64,000 nucleotides of DNA from Heloderma charlesbogerti (GCA_026122225.1 JANEZZ010002353.1:124001-188000), one strand, 5' to 3'; shown: positions 21,613-31,885, counted from the first letter of the stretch. Numbers and translations are program-made. The notes: generated by a model not told the origin, from the letters alone.

Positions 21613-21818
21613 AGGAAGTTGCCTTTATACGAAGTCAGACTATCTGTACACCTAGCCCAGCATTGTGTGCTCTATGGTAGCAACTGTCCAAAGTTGCAGA
21701 TAGAGAAGGGTCTTTCCTATCACCTTCTCCCCTGGTCCTTTGAACTGGAGATGCTGGGGACTGAACCTGGGACCTTGTGCATGCAAAGCAGGTGCTCTAC
21801 CACTGAGCTATGGGCCTT
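21613..21818 (-). mobile_element. tRNA-Ala-derived SINE (antisense)
   Basis: In complement the 3' side reads as a tRNA head: box A TAGCTCAGTGGTAGAGCA, an anticodon-loop region CTTTGCATG (TGC, alanine) and box B GGTTCAGTCCC. The body ends in the GAAGTTGCCTTTATACGAAG segment shared with 22,411. The A and B boxes are the internal RNA polymerase III promoter. No CCA or intact acceptor stem exists, so it is a SINE and not a tRNA gene. Confidence 0.85.
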
Positions 21819-22052
21819 TCTCCAAGCACCTCCTCTGACCAAGGGGCTGTACTGGGTCTCCATGGAAGTTGCTGTGTCCAGAGTCAGCTTCATATTGCTG
21901 AATCTAGGGGGCCTCACAGGATCCAAGCCCTTGCAATGGCTTTGGGGCTGAATGGGAGAGATTGCTCCCCATTCCCTTGACCTCAAAGCTATCATCATCT
22001 CCTCTTTTCAAGGGATGAATGAAGCACATTTCTTTTAAATTTTCCTCACAGT

Positions 22053-22390
22053 AACTGAGTTTGCACAACATGCTAACCCATTTCAGTAGATGAGTGTAGG
22101 TTTTTGTTGAACTGTGGTTTTTGTTGAACTGTGGGTTCGTTGTCTGAATCCAGGACATTTTCTGCAAGGTGGCTTGTTAACCATGCAGTGTGGCTATTTT
22201 TCTCAAGCAAGCCATGCTGAGAACCCTTGGCTTGTTGTTGGGTTGTTCAAGGTGGTTAACAAGCCACCTGGCAGAAAATGTCCTGGGTTCAGACAACACA
22301 CTAACCCACAGTTCAACAAACAACCCACAGTTCAACAACAACCCACATTCAATGACTGAATGTGGGTTAGTGTGTTGTGTGAAAAGCTCT
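22053..22390. mobile_element. Large palindromic MITE
   Basis: Ends GAGTTTGCACAACATGCTAAC and, in complement, a matching GAGCTTTTCACACAACACAC. Near-perfect ~50-bp arms at 22,131-22,182 and 22,254-22,309 share GGTTAACAAGCCACC and CAGAAAATGTCC. Within the loop, CAAGCAAGCCATG and CTTGGCTTG can pair again. GTTCAACA units are repeated near both arms. No duplication was confirmed, so the superfamily is open. Confidence 0.72.
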
Positions 22391-22410
22391 AGTGTGATGT
22401 ACTGTCATAG

Positions 22411-22580
22411 GAAGCTGCCTTATACCGAGTCAGACTATGGATCCATCTAGCCTGCTGTTGACTGGCAACAGGTCTCCAGTTTCAGCAGGCAGGCATTTTC
22501 CAGCCCTACCTGGAGATCCTGAGGATTGAACCAAGGACCTTCTGCATGCAAAGCATGAGCTCTGCCAGTGAGCTACACAT
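22411..22580 (-). mobile_element. tRNA-Ala-derived SINE (antisense)
   Basis: GAAGCTGCCTTATACCGAGT at the left and, at the right in complement, a tRNA-like head with TAGCTCAC, CTTTGCATGC and box B GGTTCAATCC. Box A is more decayed than in the copy at 21.6 kb. Confidence 0.82.
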
Positions 22581-22610
22581 CCTCCTTGTTGGACTTCTTG
22601 GACTGCTATC

Positions 22611-22800
22611 CCTGCTCAGCCATGAAGCTCACTAAGTAACCTAGGGCAAGTCACTGTATATATGTATACCTCTACATATACTGTATATAGAGGTGTTCAT
22701 AGCTACCTCTGAGGATTGTTTCAAGGATAAAATTGGAGATAGGTACTGCAATATGCCACCTTGAATCCCTCAGAGGAAAGGTGGGATACAAGTGTAATAA
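22611..22800 (+). mobile_element. CORE/MIR-like SINE fragment
   Basis: CTCAGCCATGAAGCTCACT followed by GGGCAAGTCACTG is the body of the tRNA-derived SINE also present at 29,257. The part downstream (ACCTTGAATCCC...GTGGGATACAAGTGTAATAA) looks like an L2-type tail. A TATATGTATACC palindrome lies in the middle. The tRNA head is missing. Confidence 0.65.
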
Positions 22801-22858
22801 CTGACTCAATCCATCCCATCACCACTTGGAAATCTGGGGGAAATTTGTGGCTATAAAG

Positions 22859-22982
22859 TAGCATTCCCCAAGTTGGTGCCCGCCAGATGTGTGAACAAAG
22901 GCTATGCTGGCTGGAAATTATGGGATTTGTAGTACAGCACATTTGGAGGCCACCAGCTCAGAGAGGGCTGGGGCGAAGGCTA
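22859..22982. mobile_element. hAT-like MITE, CAGCCTTCCC family, decayed
   Basis: TAGCATTCCCCAAGTTGGTG and the interior GGAAATTATGGGATTTGTAG match the better copies at 31,485, 36,121 and 43,474. The right end is ambiguous and no duplication is visible. Confidence 0.6.
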
Positions 22983-24154
22983 GCTTTCCATGTGGTTAGA
23001 TTTGCCACCTGGTATGTTTTGCTGCAAATGTCATGTAGTTAATAGTTGTGTGAGTGTAATTTCTTGTTAGAAATTAAAATTTCCTTTAGAGGAAGGAGGC
23101 AGCTTTTGCTTATAGCATTTACAGTTCTTAATTCTGAGTAAATACCACAAATAGAAGCAAAAGGCTCTCTTCTTTAAAGAAGACAGGAGCCAACTGCACT
23201 CCTTTTCTTCTTCTATTTTTTTTTTATCTCCCACCCCCCACCCCCACCAATGACTTTTTATAATTACTGGAGAAATGCCACAACACACTTTGAGACACAT
23301 ACACACACACACAAATCTTTAAATTCTGACATAATGTTCTTGGAACCCAACCATCAAGTTCAGCACCCTCTGGGCTCTTCAGATGTTACTTTACTTTCTC
23401 TTCATGCATTTCACAATCTTCTGTTAAAAAAAAAAGAAGAGGAAGGAAGGAAGGAAGGAAGGAAGGAAGGATACAGAGAATAACAAATTTATTTTCTCTG
23501 TTCTCCCTTCATTGTCCTTGTACTGGCGCCTTCCCCTAAGGGGTCTCTGTGAGCAAGTGACATTTCTCAAACTGGTTCATCCTCTCAGTGTCACAGAAAA
23601 AATGGAAGAACAGGATGGACATTTGATATGGCAATAAAACCAAGTTCCCCGCTTAAGGGGAGCTGTCTTTGTGGATGCCTGCATGGGCAGTGGTGGGAAA
23701 AAGGAAGAGATCAAGCGGGATGCAGTGCCTGTGTGGCAGCAGCGTCACCTCCCAGCGAGTGCCGAGCCAATCGAAAGGCCTCCTAGCTTAGCAGGGGCAG
23801 AGCCAGAAAGGGGAGGGCCAGAATGAGACCTGCAGCACATAGTTTTCACTCAGGTCCTCCGAAGGCCCATAAATGAGTGGCCTCGTGGGCAGTTCGGGCA
23901 TAGCTGTCACCAACCACCCAACTCACTCACTCACTCCAGATAACAATTGATCTTGCAGTGAATGGAAGTCAATCGCCAGTTCTTGGGTTGGAATTTTTCC
24001 ATTGGCAATTGGGGCAGGGGTTTTGTCTTCCTTATTGCAATATTATTCAATGTGTAAATATATGGATCTATCTGAAGATGATCGGTCTTGGCTGTTGCAT
24101 TGTTTTTTCATTTACATCACAACTTTGTGGGCATGATAGGCATTGGGCTGAATT
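22983..24154. other. Stretch without recognisable gene
   Basis: Holds a short CA run at 23,290 and the GAAG microsatellite. No ORF with motifs. GC content rises around 23,690-23,900 without other gene signals. Confidence 0.4.
23441..23470. repeat. (GAAG)n microsatellite
   Basis: About 30 bp of pure GGAA units following an A-rich run. Confidence 0.9.
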
Positions 24155-24260
24155 CATTTATTTATTTCTATACCACCCAATAGCCAAAGTTCTCTGGGCA
24201 GTTCACAAAAATTAAAACCACGAAGTGCAGCATAAAACAATATAAAATATAAAAGCTTGA
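24155..24260 (-). mobile_element. L2-type LINE 3' tail (antisense)
   Basis: TATTTCTATACCACCCAATAG and TTCTCTGGGCAGTTCAC are the complement of the tail seen at 3.2 and 10.1 kb. Confidence 0.7.
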
Positions 24261-24716
24261 AACCACAAAATTTGGAAGGGGAAGTGGGACAGAGCTCCTG
24301 AGAATGTGTCATCAAGAGCTTGCCACATTCAGGGTAGAGGGAAAGGGGTTCACATCAGTGGTTTGCACCGTGGTAGGCCCCTGACCCCAGTAGACAAATA
24401 ATAAAGTTGTGGCCAGTTGAATAACCCATTTAAGTCAGTAGATCTGGTGTGTTCCTTTCATCTGCTGCATGGACGCAACTAGATGCTATGCCACACAGAA
24501 GCGTAGCAGCATAAAGTAGATGTTACCTTAAAGGAAGTGTCAAAACAGCAGCAAGAGATGAAGTAAGGGACAAATCCATGTTTTAAAACTTATCTTTAAA
24601 GGAAAGCTAACTGGCAATGGGAATGAAAGTAAAATCAGAAATGGCGGGATTATTACATTATTGTCGAAACAGCAAACTTTCCCTGCCTTGTAACTAATTA
24701 TGATGATGCTCCATTT
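24261..24716. other. Stretch without recognisable gene or element
   Basis: No repeats or coding signals recognised between two LINE tails. Confidence 0.4.
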
Positions 24717-24880
24717 TGTATGTATGAATGTATGTATTTGTTATTGTTGCAAGTTCTAACTGTTTATTGTTATATTGTATTATATATGTATTTTAACAGT
24801 GCTTTCTAGTATTGTTCTACATACACCACTTAGAGATTTTATTATATTAAGCAGTATTTAAATATTGTTTTTTTAAAAAA
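24717..24880 (+). mobile_element. L2/CR1-type LINE 3' tail
   Basis: ACACCACTTAGAGATTTTAT followed by AAGCAGTATTTAAATATTG is a typical tail ending in an A-rich run. Only the 3' UTR is present. Confidence 0.5.
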
Positions 24881-24936
24881 AAAATCCACATGACCCCAGA
24901 GCAGCAATGCTGGTCATTTCAGCAGTAGCCCTTTAA

Positions 24937-25095
24937 TCATAGAGTTGTAAGATAACTTGGAGGTCATCTAGTCCACCCCCTTGATCAATGCAGGATACAA
25001 CTGTAGCATTTCTGACAGATGGCGATCCAGCCTCTGCTTAAATGCCTCCAGCATAGGAATGCTATCACCTCCCAAGGCAGTCTGAGCTGCATGCT
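24937..25095 (-). mobile_element. CR1 LINE 3' end (antisense)
   Basis: ATCATAGAGTTGTAAGATAAC, GGTCATCTAGTCCACCCCC, CAGCCTCTGCTTAAATGCC and ACCTCCCAAGGCAG follow the order of the classical CR1 3' end known from birds and reptiles. It is a 5'-truncated fragment. Confidence 0.8.
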
Positions 25096-25365
25096 AAAGG
25101 AGCTATGACAAATGCTGAGGGCCGATTCACACAAGCCAGGGATGCTTCATGTTCTGAGGTGGACTTCCTGAGGACACAAGGATCATTTCCATGAAGGAAA
25201 TCATGGTGGGGGCATTGTTATGTGACTGGAAGGACAGGATTGCTTCTTCCGCAAGGATGCCATTAGGACAGTGCAAATGTACCCGAAATCAACAAATTAG
25301 CAGTGGCATGTCATAGCTACTGTCAAATAATTGATGAAAGTCAGATTCACAGGACTGCTGTCTCA

Positions 25366-25440
25366 TTCATTTTATTACATTCATATCCCATCTTTCATCC
25401 ATGACGGATCTCACAGCAGATTCAAGGCATAGGGTTCACA
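25366..25440 (-). mobile_element. LINE 3' tail fragment (antisense)
   Basis: TTTTATTACATTCATATCCC followed by TCACAGCAGATTCAAGGC resembles L2-type 3' tails in complement. Confidence 0.45.
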
Positions 25441-25489
25441 GGCATAATCAGACTGGTTAGTTTTAGCAAGGCTGCTCCATCCTGGTTGA

Positions 25490-25490
25490 T

Positions 25491-25536
<46 letters not shown>

Positions 25537-25557
25537 CAGACAGATAGAAAGATAGAA
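25490..25557. repeat. (GATA)n microsatellite with GACA variants
   Basis: About 12 GATA units, then GACA and GATAGAAA variants, so the 3' side is older than the pure core. GATA/GACA simple repeats are abundant in reptile genomes and often enriched on snake sex chromosomes, but a single tract says nothing about linkage. Confidence 0.95.
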
Positions 25558-25976
25558 AATAAACAAAAGTCCTACAAACCCAGTGCTTTCAGAATATGCC
25601 CTGAGTTCAAATTCAACTAATGTTCCATCTTCTTTCCACCCCTTCTGCAAGAACACTAGCAACTCATACAAACTCTTTTCCTACCATCTGCTGCAGTTTC
25701 AGTTCTCCTCTGAGTTACTAAGTGCATTACGAGCAACTGAATTTAACTTAATTAATTAATGAATTCACTGAAATACTCAAGAACACTTTGCTGGAAAGAG
25801 TTAATGGGTGCCATATTTGCCTAGAGGAGCCAGCAAGTGCAATCATTTTCCTTAATGCAAATCTTGATTTAATTAACATTTGAGGAAAGCTTCGATATGA
25901 GCCCGCTCTGCGTATTATACTTCCTGAGCGAATTCCTCTCCCCTGATTCGTAATGTGCTACCATGCCTAGCGGCAT

Positions 25977-26016
<40 letters not shown>

Positions 26017-26097
26017 GAACAGCCCCATGAGCTACTCATTCAAGTGGGATAAATGGTGATCTGCTTGGCATGGCTGCAGCCTGAGCTTCTTGTGAGC
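25558..26097. other. Stretch without recognisable gene
   Basis: Contains the TG microsatellite. No element termini or motif-bearing frame. Confidence 0.4.
25978..26016. repeat. (TG)n microsatellite ending in CGCG
   Basis: About 16 pure TG units followed by CGCGCAG, a sequence prone to Z-DNA. Confidence 0.95.
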
Positions 26098-26105
26098 CTT
26101 GGTAA

Positions 26106-26742
26106 CAGTGGTGGCTGGTGGCTCTGATTTTGGTGGGGCTATAAATACATTCTAGGTTTTAGTCAGAACCAGTCAGAACTCTAAGGGCGTAATCCTATGG
26201 GGATAGGCGGCTGCCTCTGAACTTGGAGGCAATGGCCTATCCAATGCAGGGCAGGAGAAGCACAGAGGTGATTGTTCCCTCCGTGCTTCTCCTGCCCTGC
26301 ATTTGTGGCTAGACAGCCGATTTCAGCTGTCTAGCTGCAGGAAGGAGGAGTGGGGGAGGAGGCAGCTGGATGACACATAGGATGTGTCATATAGGCATTT
26401 CTGCTTTCCCCACCCCAGAATGCCCCATTTTGGCCACTCTGTGCTCCTCTTCTGAGCGCGGAGCATGGGTCTGTGAGGCAGCATGGAAGGGGGGAAGGTC
26501 AGTTCTCTGGGAACCCGCCTCGGAGCATGGTCAGGTCCCTGGAAACCCACATATCCTATGGCTGTGTAGCCAATGACTAGCGGCCGTAGGATTTCTCCCT
26601 ATAGGACCTATCCAAGGTGCTGAACCCTATCCCCCAAATGGGTTCAGCACCTTGGATAGCTCTATTAGAGTTCTGGCTGGTTCTGCTAAAACCCAGAATG
26701 GTTTCACAGCACCACTGAAAGTGGAGCTGCCAGCCTCCACTG
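26106..26742. mobile_element. Complete 637-bp hAT-like element, CAGTGG family
   Basis: Inverted termini of about 90 bp begin CAGTGGTGGCTGGTGGCTC and (in complement) CAGTGGAGGCTGGCAGCTC. Flanks CTTGGTAA (26,098-26,105) and CCTGGTAA (26,743-26,750) form an 8-bp duplication with one mismatch. Internal hairpins pair GGCAGGAGAAGCACAGAGG with its complement, and GCCGATTTCAGCTG adds another. No transposase frame is present. Related ends lie at 13,984/17,269, 18,508 and 27,262. Confidence 0.9.
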
Positions 26743-26784
26743 CCTGGTAATGAACTGGAACTGTCTGTGGAACTGGAACAAAGC

Positions 26785-26981
26785 TGCATTGCACCAGGTC
26801 AGATTGTTTGTCCATCTTGCCCAATATTGTCTACTGTGAGTGACAGCGACTCTCCAGGGTCTCAGGCAAACAGAAGTTTTTTCCATCACCCGCTTCCTGA
26901 TCCTTTTCCTAGAGGTATCAGATAATAAACCTGGGGTATTCTACATACAAAGCATATGATCTGCCAATGAACTGTGGTCCC
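26785..26981 (-). mobile_element. tRNA-Ala-derived SINE (antisense, decayed)
   Basis: CAATATTGTCTACTGTGAGTG, ACTCTCCAGGGTCTCAGGC and a right part resembling the tRNA head in complement (CATACAAAGCATATGATCTG). Box A and box B are strongly mutated. Confidence 0.75.
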
Positions 26982-27261
26982 TCATTGGAGAGTTCCAGCT
27001 GGAAGTCTTGGAGGTTTACCCTAACATTTCATGTGATGGGATCAACCCTACTTTGGGATGATTTTGTGATTACATTTTTTTTAATTGTTGAGGGACTGCT
27101 TGTTTGAATGCAAAGCCAAACTGGGACTTGACCTGGCTCACAGCCAGTTTCCTAAATGTCCCAAAACATTTAAGAATCATTTCAGTTATAACAAGAAAGA
27201 AAGGATGTGAAATCGACATGATCCCCACTAGGGGAGATGAGCAAGATTAATTTTGGAGAGT

Positions 27262-27355
27262 TCAGCACCTTGAATAGGTCCTTTAGAATTCTGGCTGGTT
27301 CTGAGTGAAACCCTGAATGGATTCACAGCCCCACCAAAATGAGAGCCACACTGGT
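27262..27355. mobile_element. One end of a CAGTGG-family hAT element
   Basis: GTTCAGCACCTTGAATAGG to GAGAGCCACACTG matches the right terminal repeat of the 26,106 element. Only one end is present. Confidence 0.65.
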
Positions 27356-27589
27356 ACCAGGGTTCACCTGAAGCTCCCAAGAAGCTCAGGTTGGAGAAGT
27401 GCAGGAAGAGGAAAGACAGGTAGATGTCCTTCCTGTGCCCTCACATATTATCATGTCCAAAACAGCCCCTAATGTTCCCACACACATGTGTGTGATGATG
27501 TCTTGAAGCATCAAGATTGAATTGAAGATCTGATCGAAGCAATCAGATGGCCAGACAACTGTTGCATGCAGAAGGTTCAAGGTGTCATT

Positions 27590-28075
27590 TCATTTTCATT
27601 TATTATATTTCTATATCACCCCATAACCAAAGCTCTCTGGGTGGTTCACAAAAATTAAAAACCATTAAAATACATTATATAAAGTATAAAAACTATTCAC
27701 GTGGGATATAAAACAGATAGCATACACTACAACATATATTTAAAACATTTAAAAATGATCAGCCAGAGACAATCCAGGACCTGATCAAAAAGGCTCGTTA
27801 TATGCTGCCAAATGCCTGAGAGAAGAGGCAGTTCTAATCTGGTGCTAATAAGATGACAATGTTGGCACCAGGTGGATGTCATCAGGGAGATCATTTCATA
27901 AATGGGGGGCCACCATCGAGAAGGCCCTCTCCCTTGTTGCCACCCTCCAAGCCTCCCTCGGAGGAAGCACCCGGAAGAGGGCCTTGGATGCAAAGCATAG
28001 TGTATGGGTCAGTTGAATCCTGGTACCTTTCGCCTCCACCACATTGGATACCACCTAAACTGGCTTCATCTCTCA
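27590..28075 (-). mobile_element. L2/CR1-clade LINE 3' part (antisense)
   Basis: The tail at 27,590-27,720 (TATCACCCCATAACC, CTCTCTGGGTGGTTCAC) is followed by ATCATTTCATAAATGGGGGGC and GAGAAGGCCCTCTCCCTTG. In complement that is the end of the LINE reading frame, comparable to 59,280-59,400. Frames are broken. Confidence 0.7.
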
Positions 28076-28116
28076 GGGTCAATAGCTGTCTGGTGCCTTA
28101 CACTGTAGTTCTAGTA

Positions 28117-28478
28117 CAGGAGTGCAGAACCCTTTTCAGGCTGAGGTCCAAATGTCATTTCAGGAAGCTCTTGGGGGGCAGGGGCACATTTCAGTGATGG
28201 GCAGGAAGAAAGGCAAAGGGGGTAGTGCCAAGGATTCCAAAAATGCCAGCATATTTTAGCTTAAAGCTCTTACAGCTGGTAACTATGCCTTAGGAGAGGG
28301 ATTTCAACCTTTTGGAATGGAGGAAAAAAACTGCGTAAAAGCTGGAAATCCACCAAAAGATCGAAAAGGTGGTGGGGCCAGGGAAAGGAGGCATAGCTGT
28401 CTGGGGAACCCCAGAGGGCCAGATTTGACCCCCAGACAGGCTGGATTTGTCCCACAGGGCTGAGGTTCAACACCCCTA
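28117..28478. mobile_element. hAT-like element with CAGGRGTG termini
   Basis: Begins CAGGAGTGCAGAACCC and ends GTTCAACACCCCTA. Flanks TTCTAGTA and TCCTAGAG match at 5 of 8 positions. The interior AGCATATTTTAGCTTAAAG is shared with fragments at 53.2 and 55.0 kb. No transposase. Confidence 0.72.
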
Positions 28479-29253
28479 TCCTAGAGCATGCATACCTGCC
28501 TTGCTGGAGGCTGCAAGGTCTAATTATGCCCAGATAGATTGGTGCGTCTATCTAATAGGGAAAACATTTCTATTACTAAATCTGCCTTGAGGTGATGGCG
28601 GTGTATAATATTAGCTCACTCATACTTCAAGCTTTGTACCAGGGGCAAGAGAAGGATTAGGGCATGTATAAGCAAGGGTAATAATATTGGGTTGCTGTGG
28701 AATCGATGACTGAAGACCAATTATTATTATTTATTTATTTTCACAAGAAGGAAAATATCCAAAGGATTAAACCACATTAATTATTTATTGAATTGCTGCC
28801 TCTGCAAAAAAAAGGGGGGGGGATTAAAATATATATATCACTCATTACATGGCAAGATAATCACTCTGGTAATCTGAGCTCTTGCTTTGATAACATTCTT
28901 GGCTCCTCAGTCAACTTAAAATATAATCAGGAAAAAGCGTTAAAGGTACTTTGGAGGAGCGGTGAAAATTATTACAGCTTTGATTTATTGTTTTCTTATA
29001 CACAGGGACAATTTCTGAATTCATTTTCATTGCTGTTAGGAAAGTGTCAGTTTGCACTGCTGAAAGATGCAGTTCTCTTGACGGAGATTTGTGCTGGTGT
29101 AACTGAAATTGGAACCATGATTCTACAGACTGTTGAACCAAAGAAAACTGGAGGAATAACAAAACAATATCCAATATGTGCCCAAGAACCACTGTTCAAA
29201 GATATCCCAAGTCACACTTATTTCATTGCGGATAGCACACAACCCCTAAAATT
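28479..29253. other. Stretch without recognisable gene
   Basis: A 159-codon plus-strand frame (28,793-29,272) begins in A/G-rich sequence and runs into the SINE downstream. It has no domain, signal peptide or splice context. Confidence 0.4.
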
Positions 29254-29256
29254 GAG

Positions 29257-29395
29257 AGCCAGTGTGGTGTAGTGGTTAAAGCATTAGACTGGGACTTGGG
29301 AGATCTGGGTTCTAGCCCCACTCAGCCATGAAGCCACTAGGTGACTCTGAGCCAGTCACTGACTCTTAGCCTAACCTACCTCACATAGATGGATG
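29257..29395 (+). mobile_element. tRNA-derived CORE/MIR-like SINE with microsatellite tail
   Basis: A tRNA-like head with AGTGTGGTGTAGTGGTTAAA (box A) and GGGTTCTAGCCCC (box B), then CAGCCATGAAGCCACTAGGT and CCTACCTCACATAGATGG. The body matches 22,611. The tail continues into an ATGG microsatellite. Confidence 0.8.
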
Positions 29396-29430
29396 GATGG
29401 ATGGATGGATGGATGGATGGATGGATAGAT
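29388..29430. repeat. (ATGG)n microsatellite at a SINE tail
   Basis: About ten GGAT units directly after the SINE body, then GATA variants. Confidence 0.95.
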
Positions 29431-30399
29431 AAGATTATCATATGTATATAGTATTATATATCACATCTGCAGGTAATGTCATATGCATCTGAATGATACC
29501 ATTGATCAAAAATAATGTTGAAGTAGACAAAAAGTCCAACGTGTGTAAAACAATCTGAAAAACAGTTAAAGGGCTACACTAATATTTAAAATGTTAGGCT
29601 TTATTGCAGTAAGGTATTAGCACATCAGTTTAGCTTTTTTACATCTGGCAGCCATAGAATCTGTCAGGGATTGCATTATGCCTTACGATCCAGCCAAACA
29701 TGCCATCTGGCTTATGTGCTGGGCATATGAGGTAAATAAAAAACTGCTACAGGAATACAGCAGTGCTTCAGTAACAAGCTCAATTTGTTTCCATAGTGCC
29801 TTTGGCCTAGCTGGGTGGCTGACCCCTTCACTCTCCTCCCTGCCCCCAGCTAAATGGCACCCATGTCAAAAACCAGCTCATGGAAATATGAAACTGCCTT
29901 ACATTAGAGCTGAGATGAGATTTCGCAGAAGGCATTTTTCTGAGAAAATTTCTGATATTTTCCCTTTTTCTCTCCCTCTCCCTTAGAAAAAAGAAGGCCA
30001 CATTGCAGAATTTTCTCTGGATAGTCTCCACTTTTTTGTTTTTTGTTTTGGTGGCAGTTGCCATTTCCCCCCTCCCGCCATGCCCTGGAACAACACCAGG
30101 CCTGGGGCATTGTGGAGGACGCAAGATGGTGGCCAACCTGCCAACACAGTTGTTGCTACTGTCACTTGCAGCTGCAGGAAGACAAAGAAATACACTGTGT
30201 GAGTGCCACTGCTAATGGTGAGCTCCACCCCCAAATCCCCCCCCCAGCAAAATTTGGCAAAATGTTCTCCCAGTTTCTCTGCCCACAAGGAGGGTGGGGT
30301 ATTTCAAGAGTCCACTTGTGCACAGCTCGACTTAAACTGAGCCAGGCCATCTGGCCCAGGAAGGCCATCTAAGGTCTGCCTGGCACCTCAGAACCTTTT
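29431..30399. other. Stretch without recognisable gene
   Basis: Opposite-strand frames at 29,828-30,372 overlap each other in several phases and have no motif. A short piece resembling the tRNA-Ala SINE body (GAAACTGCCTTAC) lies at 29,889. Confidence 0.35.
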
Positions 30400-30475
30400 A
30401 AGTGGAGATGCCAGGAGGAGAACCTGGGACCTTCTGCATGCAAAGTGGGCCGTGTACTGCTGAGTTAAGATCCTA
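30400..30475 (-). mobile_element. tRNA-Ala SINE head fragment (antisense)
   Basis: GAACCTGGGACCTTCTGCAT and GCAAAGTGGGCCGTG with ACTGCTGAGTTAAGATCC are the complement of box B, the anticodon loop and box A. Confidence 0.7.
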
Positions 30476-30491
30476 TCTGAGGCCCTTCTCC

Positions 30492-30538
<47 letters not shown>

Positions 30539-30549
30539 TAATAATAATA
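30492..30549. repeat. (AAT)n microsatellite
   Basis: Nearly 58 bp of AAT, one GAT interruption, just beyond the SINE head. Confidence 0.95.
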
Positions 30550-31440
30550 GCTTACGTTAAACTCCCCTCCTTCTTGCAAAAGCAATAGGAGGCTGAGAAC
30601 CAAATGTGTCCCATTCTCCCAATCCCCTGTCAGCATTTTTCCCCCTTCTGGTAGAAACCCCAGTAACTACATCATATGGTGGTGGCAGCATTGTTGCTTG
30701 ATAAGATACCCATGTCTGCATCTGGGGCTGGCACATTCTTCCACCTTCCTGTCTCCATGTTTCCACATCATTCTACAACAGCTTGATGCAAGCACTTAAA
30801 ATCCACTCTCAGTCAACACCTTTAAAATGGGAGTAATAATAATTTTTATGTCTTCTTCCCAGAGGGGCCATGAGGATGATGCTGACTTTGCCTAGGAGGC
30901 TCTTTCAACAGGCAGCATGATGAATGCCTCACTGGAGATATTATTTTTGGCTGATGGTTGCAAGCACCACCTTCCTCCTAAAGTAACAGACAGTGCTAAC
31001 TAAGTGCCTCATTAATCAGCACAATTAGGGGAGCCTGTTCCAATGCCAACTGCTGTTTCCACATTCAGATCTCAGAGCCTTGTTTCTCTCCATGACCTTT
31101 AACAGACCAGGACACCCCAGGCTGGATCAGCTGCACCATAAAAGCAGTGCATTCTCTCACAGTTCCTTGCCTAACAATCAATGGAGTAGTTAAACTAACA
31201 GCTGATGCAATTTGGAAGAATTCACCAAGTTTAAGCAACAGTGCTGAGCCATTCCTGTCTGTCTGTCTGTCTGCCTGCCTGCCTGTCTGTCTAGAACAGG
31301 ATAGGCAGCAAGTAGTCATGGGCCTCTTGCAGCTGCCATCATCCAGTGAGGCCCCCAACACCACGCTGGCAGGAGTACAACCCATGGAGGGGTGGTGGAA
31401 AGTGGACCCCAGACTCCTCAAAGTTGCCTACCTCTGGTCT
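30550..31440. other. Stretch without recognisable gene
   Basis: No motif-bearing frame. A CTGT/CTGC tetranucleotide run lies at 31,256-31,293. Confidence 0.4.
31256..31293. repeat. (TGTC)n/(TGCC)n microsatellite
   Basis: About nine tetranucleotide units alternating between CTGT and CTGC blocks. Confidence 0.9.
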
Positions 31441-31885
31441 AGAACACAAGAAAAGCCCTGCTGGATCAGACCAGAGGCCTAGCTCAGCCTGACCCAGCCT
31501 GGTGCCCAGCAGATGTTTTGGACTTCAACCTGCATCAGCCCCAACCAGTATGGCCAATGGCCAGGAATGCAGAAAAATGGAGTTTAAAGCATGGGGGGGG
31601 GGCATCAAGCTGGAGAAGGCTAGCCTATCTAGTCCAGCAGCATCCCTATTTCCCACAGTGGCCAGCCAGATGCTATGAATGTAGTAGCCTCTCCCATGAT
31701 TGTTCCCCAGCAACTGGTAGTGGTACCTAGAGGCATTCCACTTTTGATCTTGGAGGCAGCATAGAGCCATCAGGACTAAGAGCCATTGACAGCCTTCTCC
31801 TCCATGAATTTGTCTAATTCCCCTTTAAAGCCATCTAAGGTAGTGTCTGTCACCACATCTTCAGGCAGTGCACTAAGTGATGTCT
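31441..31885 (-). mobile_element. CR1-like LINE 3' end split by a MITE (antisense)
   Basis: AGCCCTGCTGGATCAGACC, CACAGTGGCCAGCCAGATG, CCATTGACAGCCTTCTCCTCC and TTTAAAGCCATCTAAGG follow the same order as the copy at 1,112. A 138-bp hAT-like element interrupts it after GAGGCCTAGCT. Confidence 0.82.
31485..31622. mobile_element. hAT-like MITE, CAGCCTTCCC family, inserted in CR1
   Basis: Starts CAGCCTGACCCAGCCTGG and ends GGAGAAGGCTA. Flanks GCCTAGCT (31,477-31,484) and GCCTATCT (31,623-31,630) are an 8-bp duplication of CR1 sequence with one mismatch. The CR1 reads correctly when the element and one flank are skipped. Confidence 0.88.

Noticed and set aside
21750..21818. Possible tRNA-Ala gene
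   Set aside because: The internal boxes are good, but the acceptor stem and T-arm do not close and the same head recurs in degraded copies. It is a SINE head.
28793..29272. 159-codon plus-strand frame
   Set aside because: It ends inside a tRNA-derived SINE, has no domain, and starts in an A/G run.
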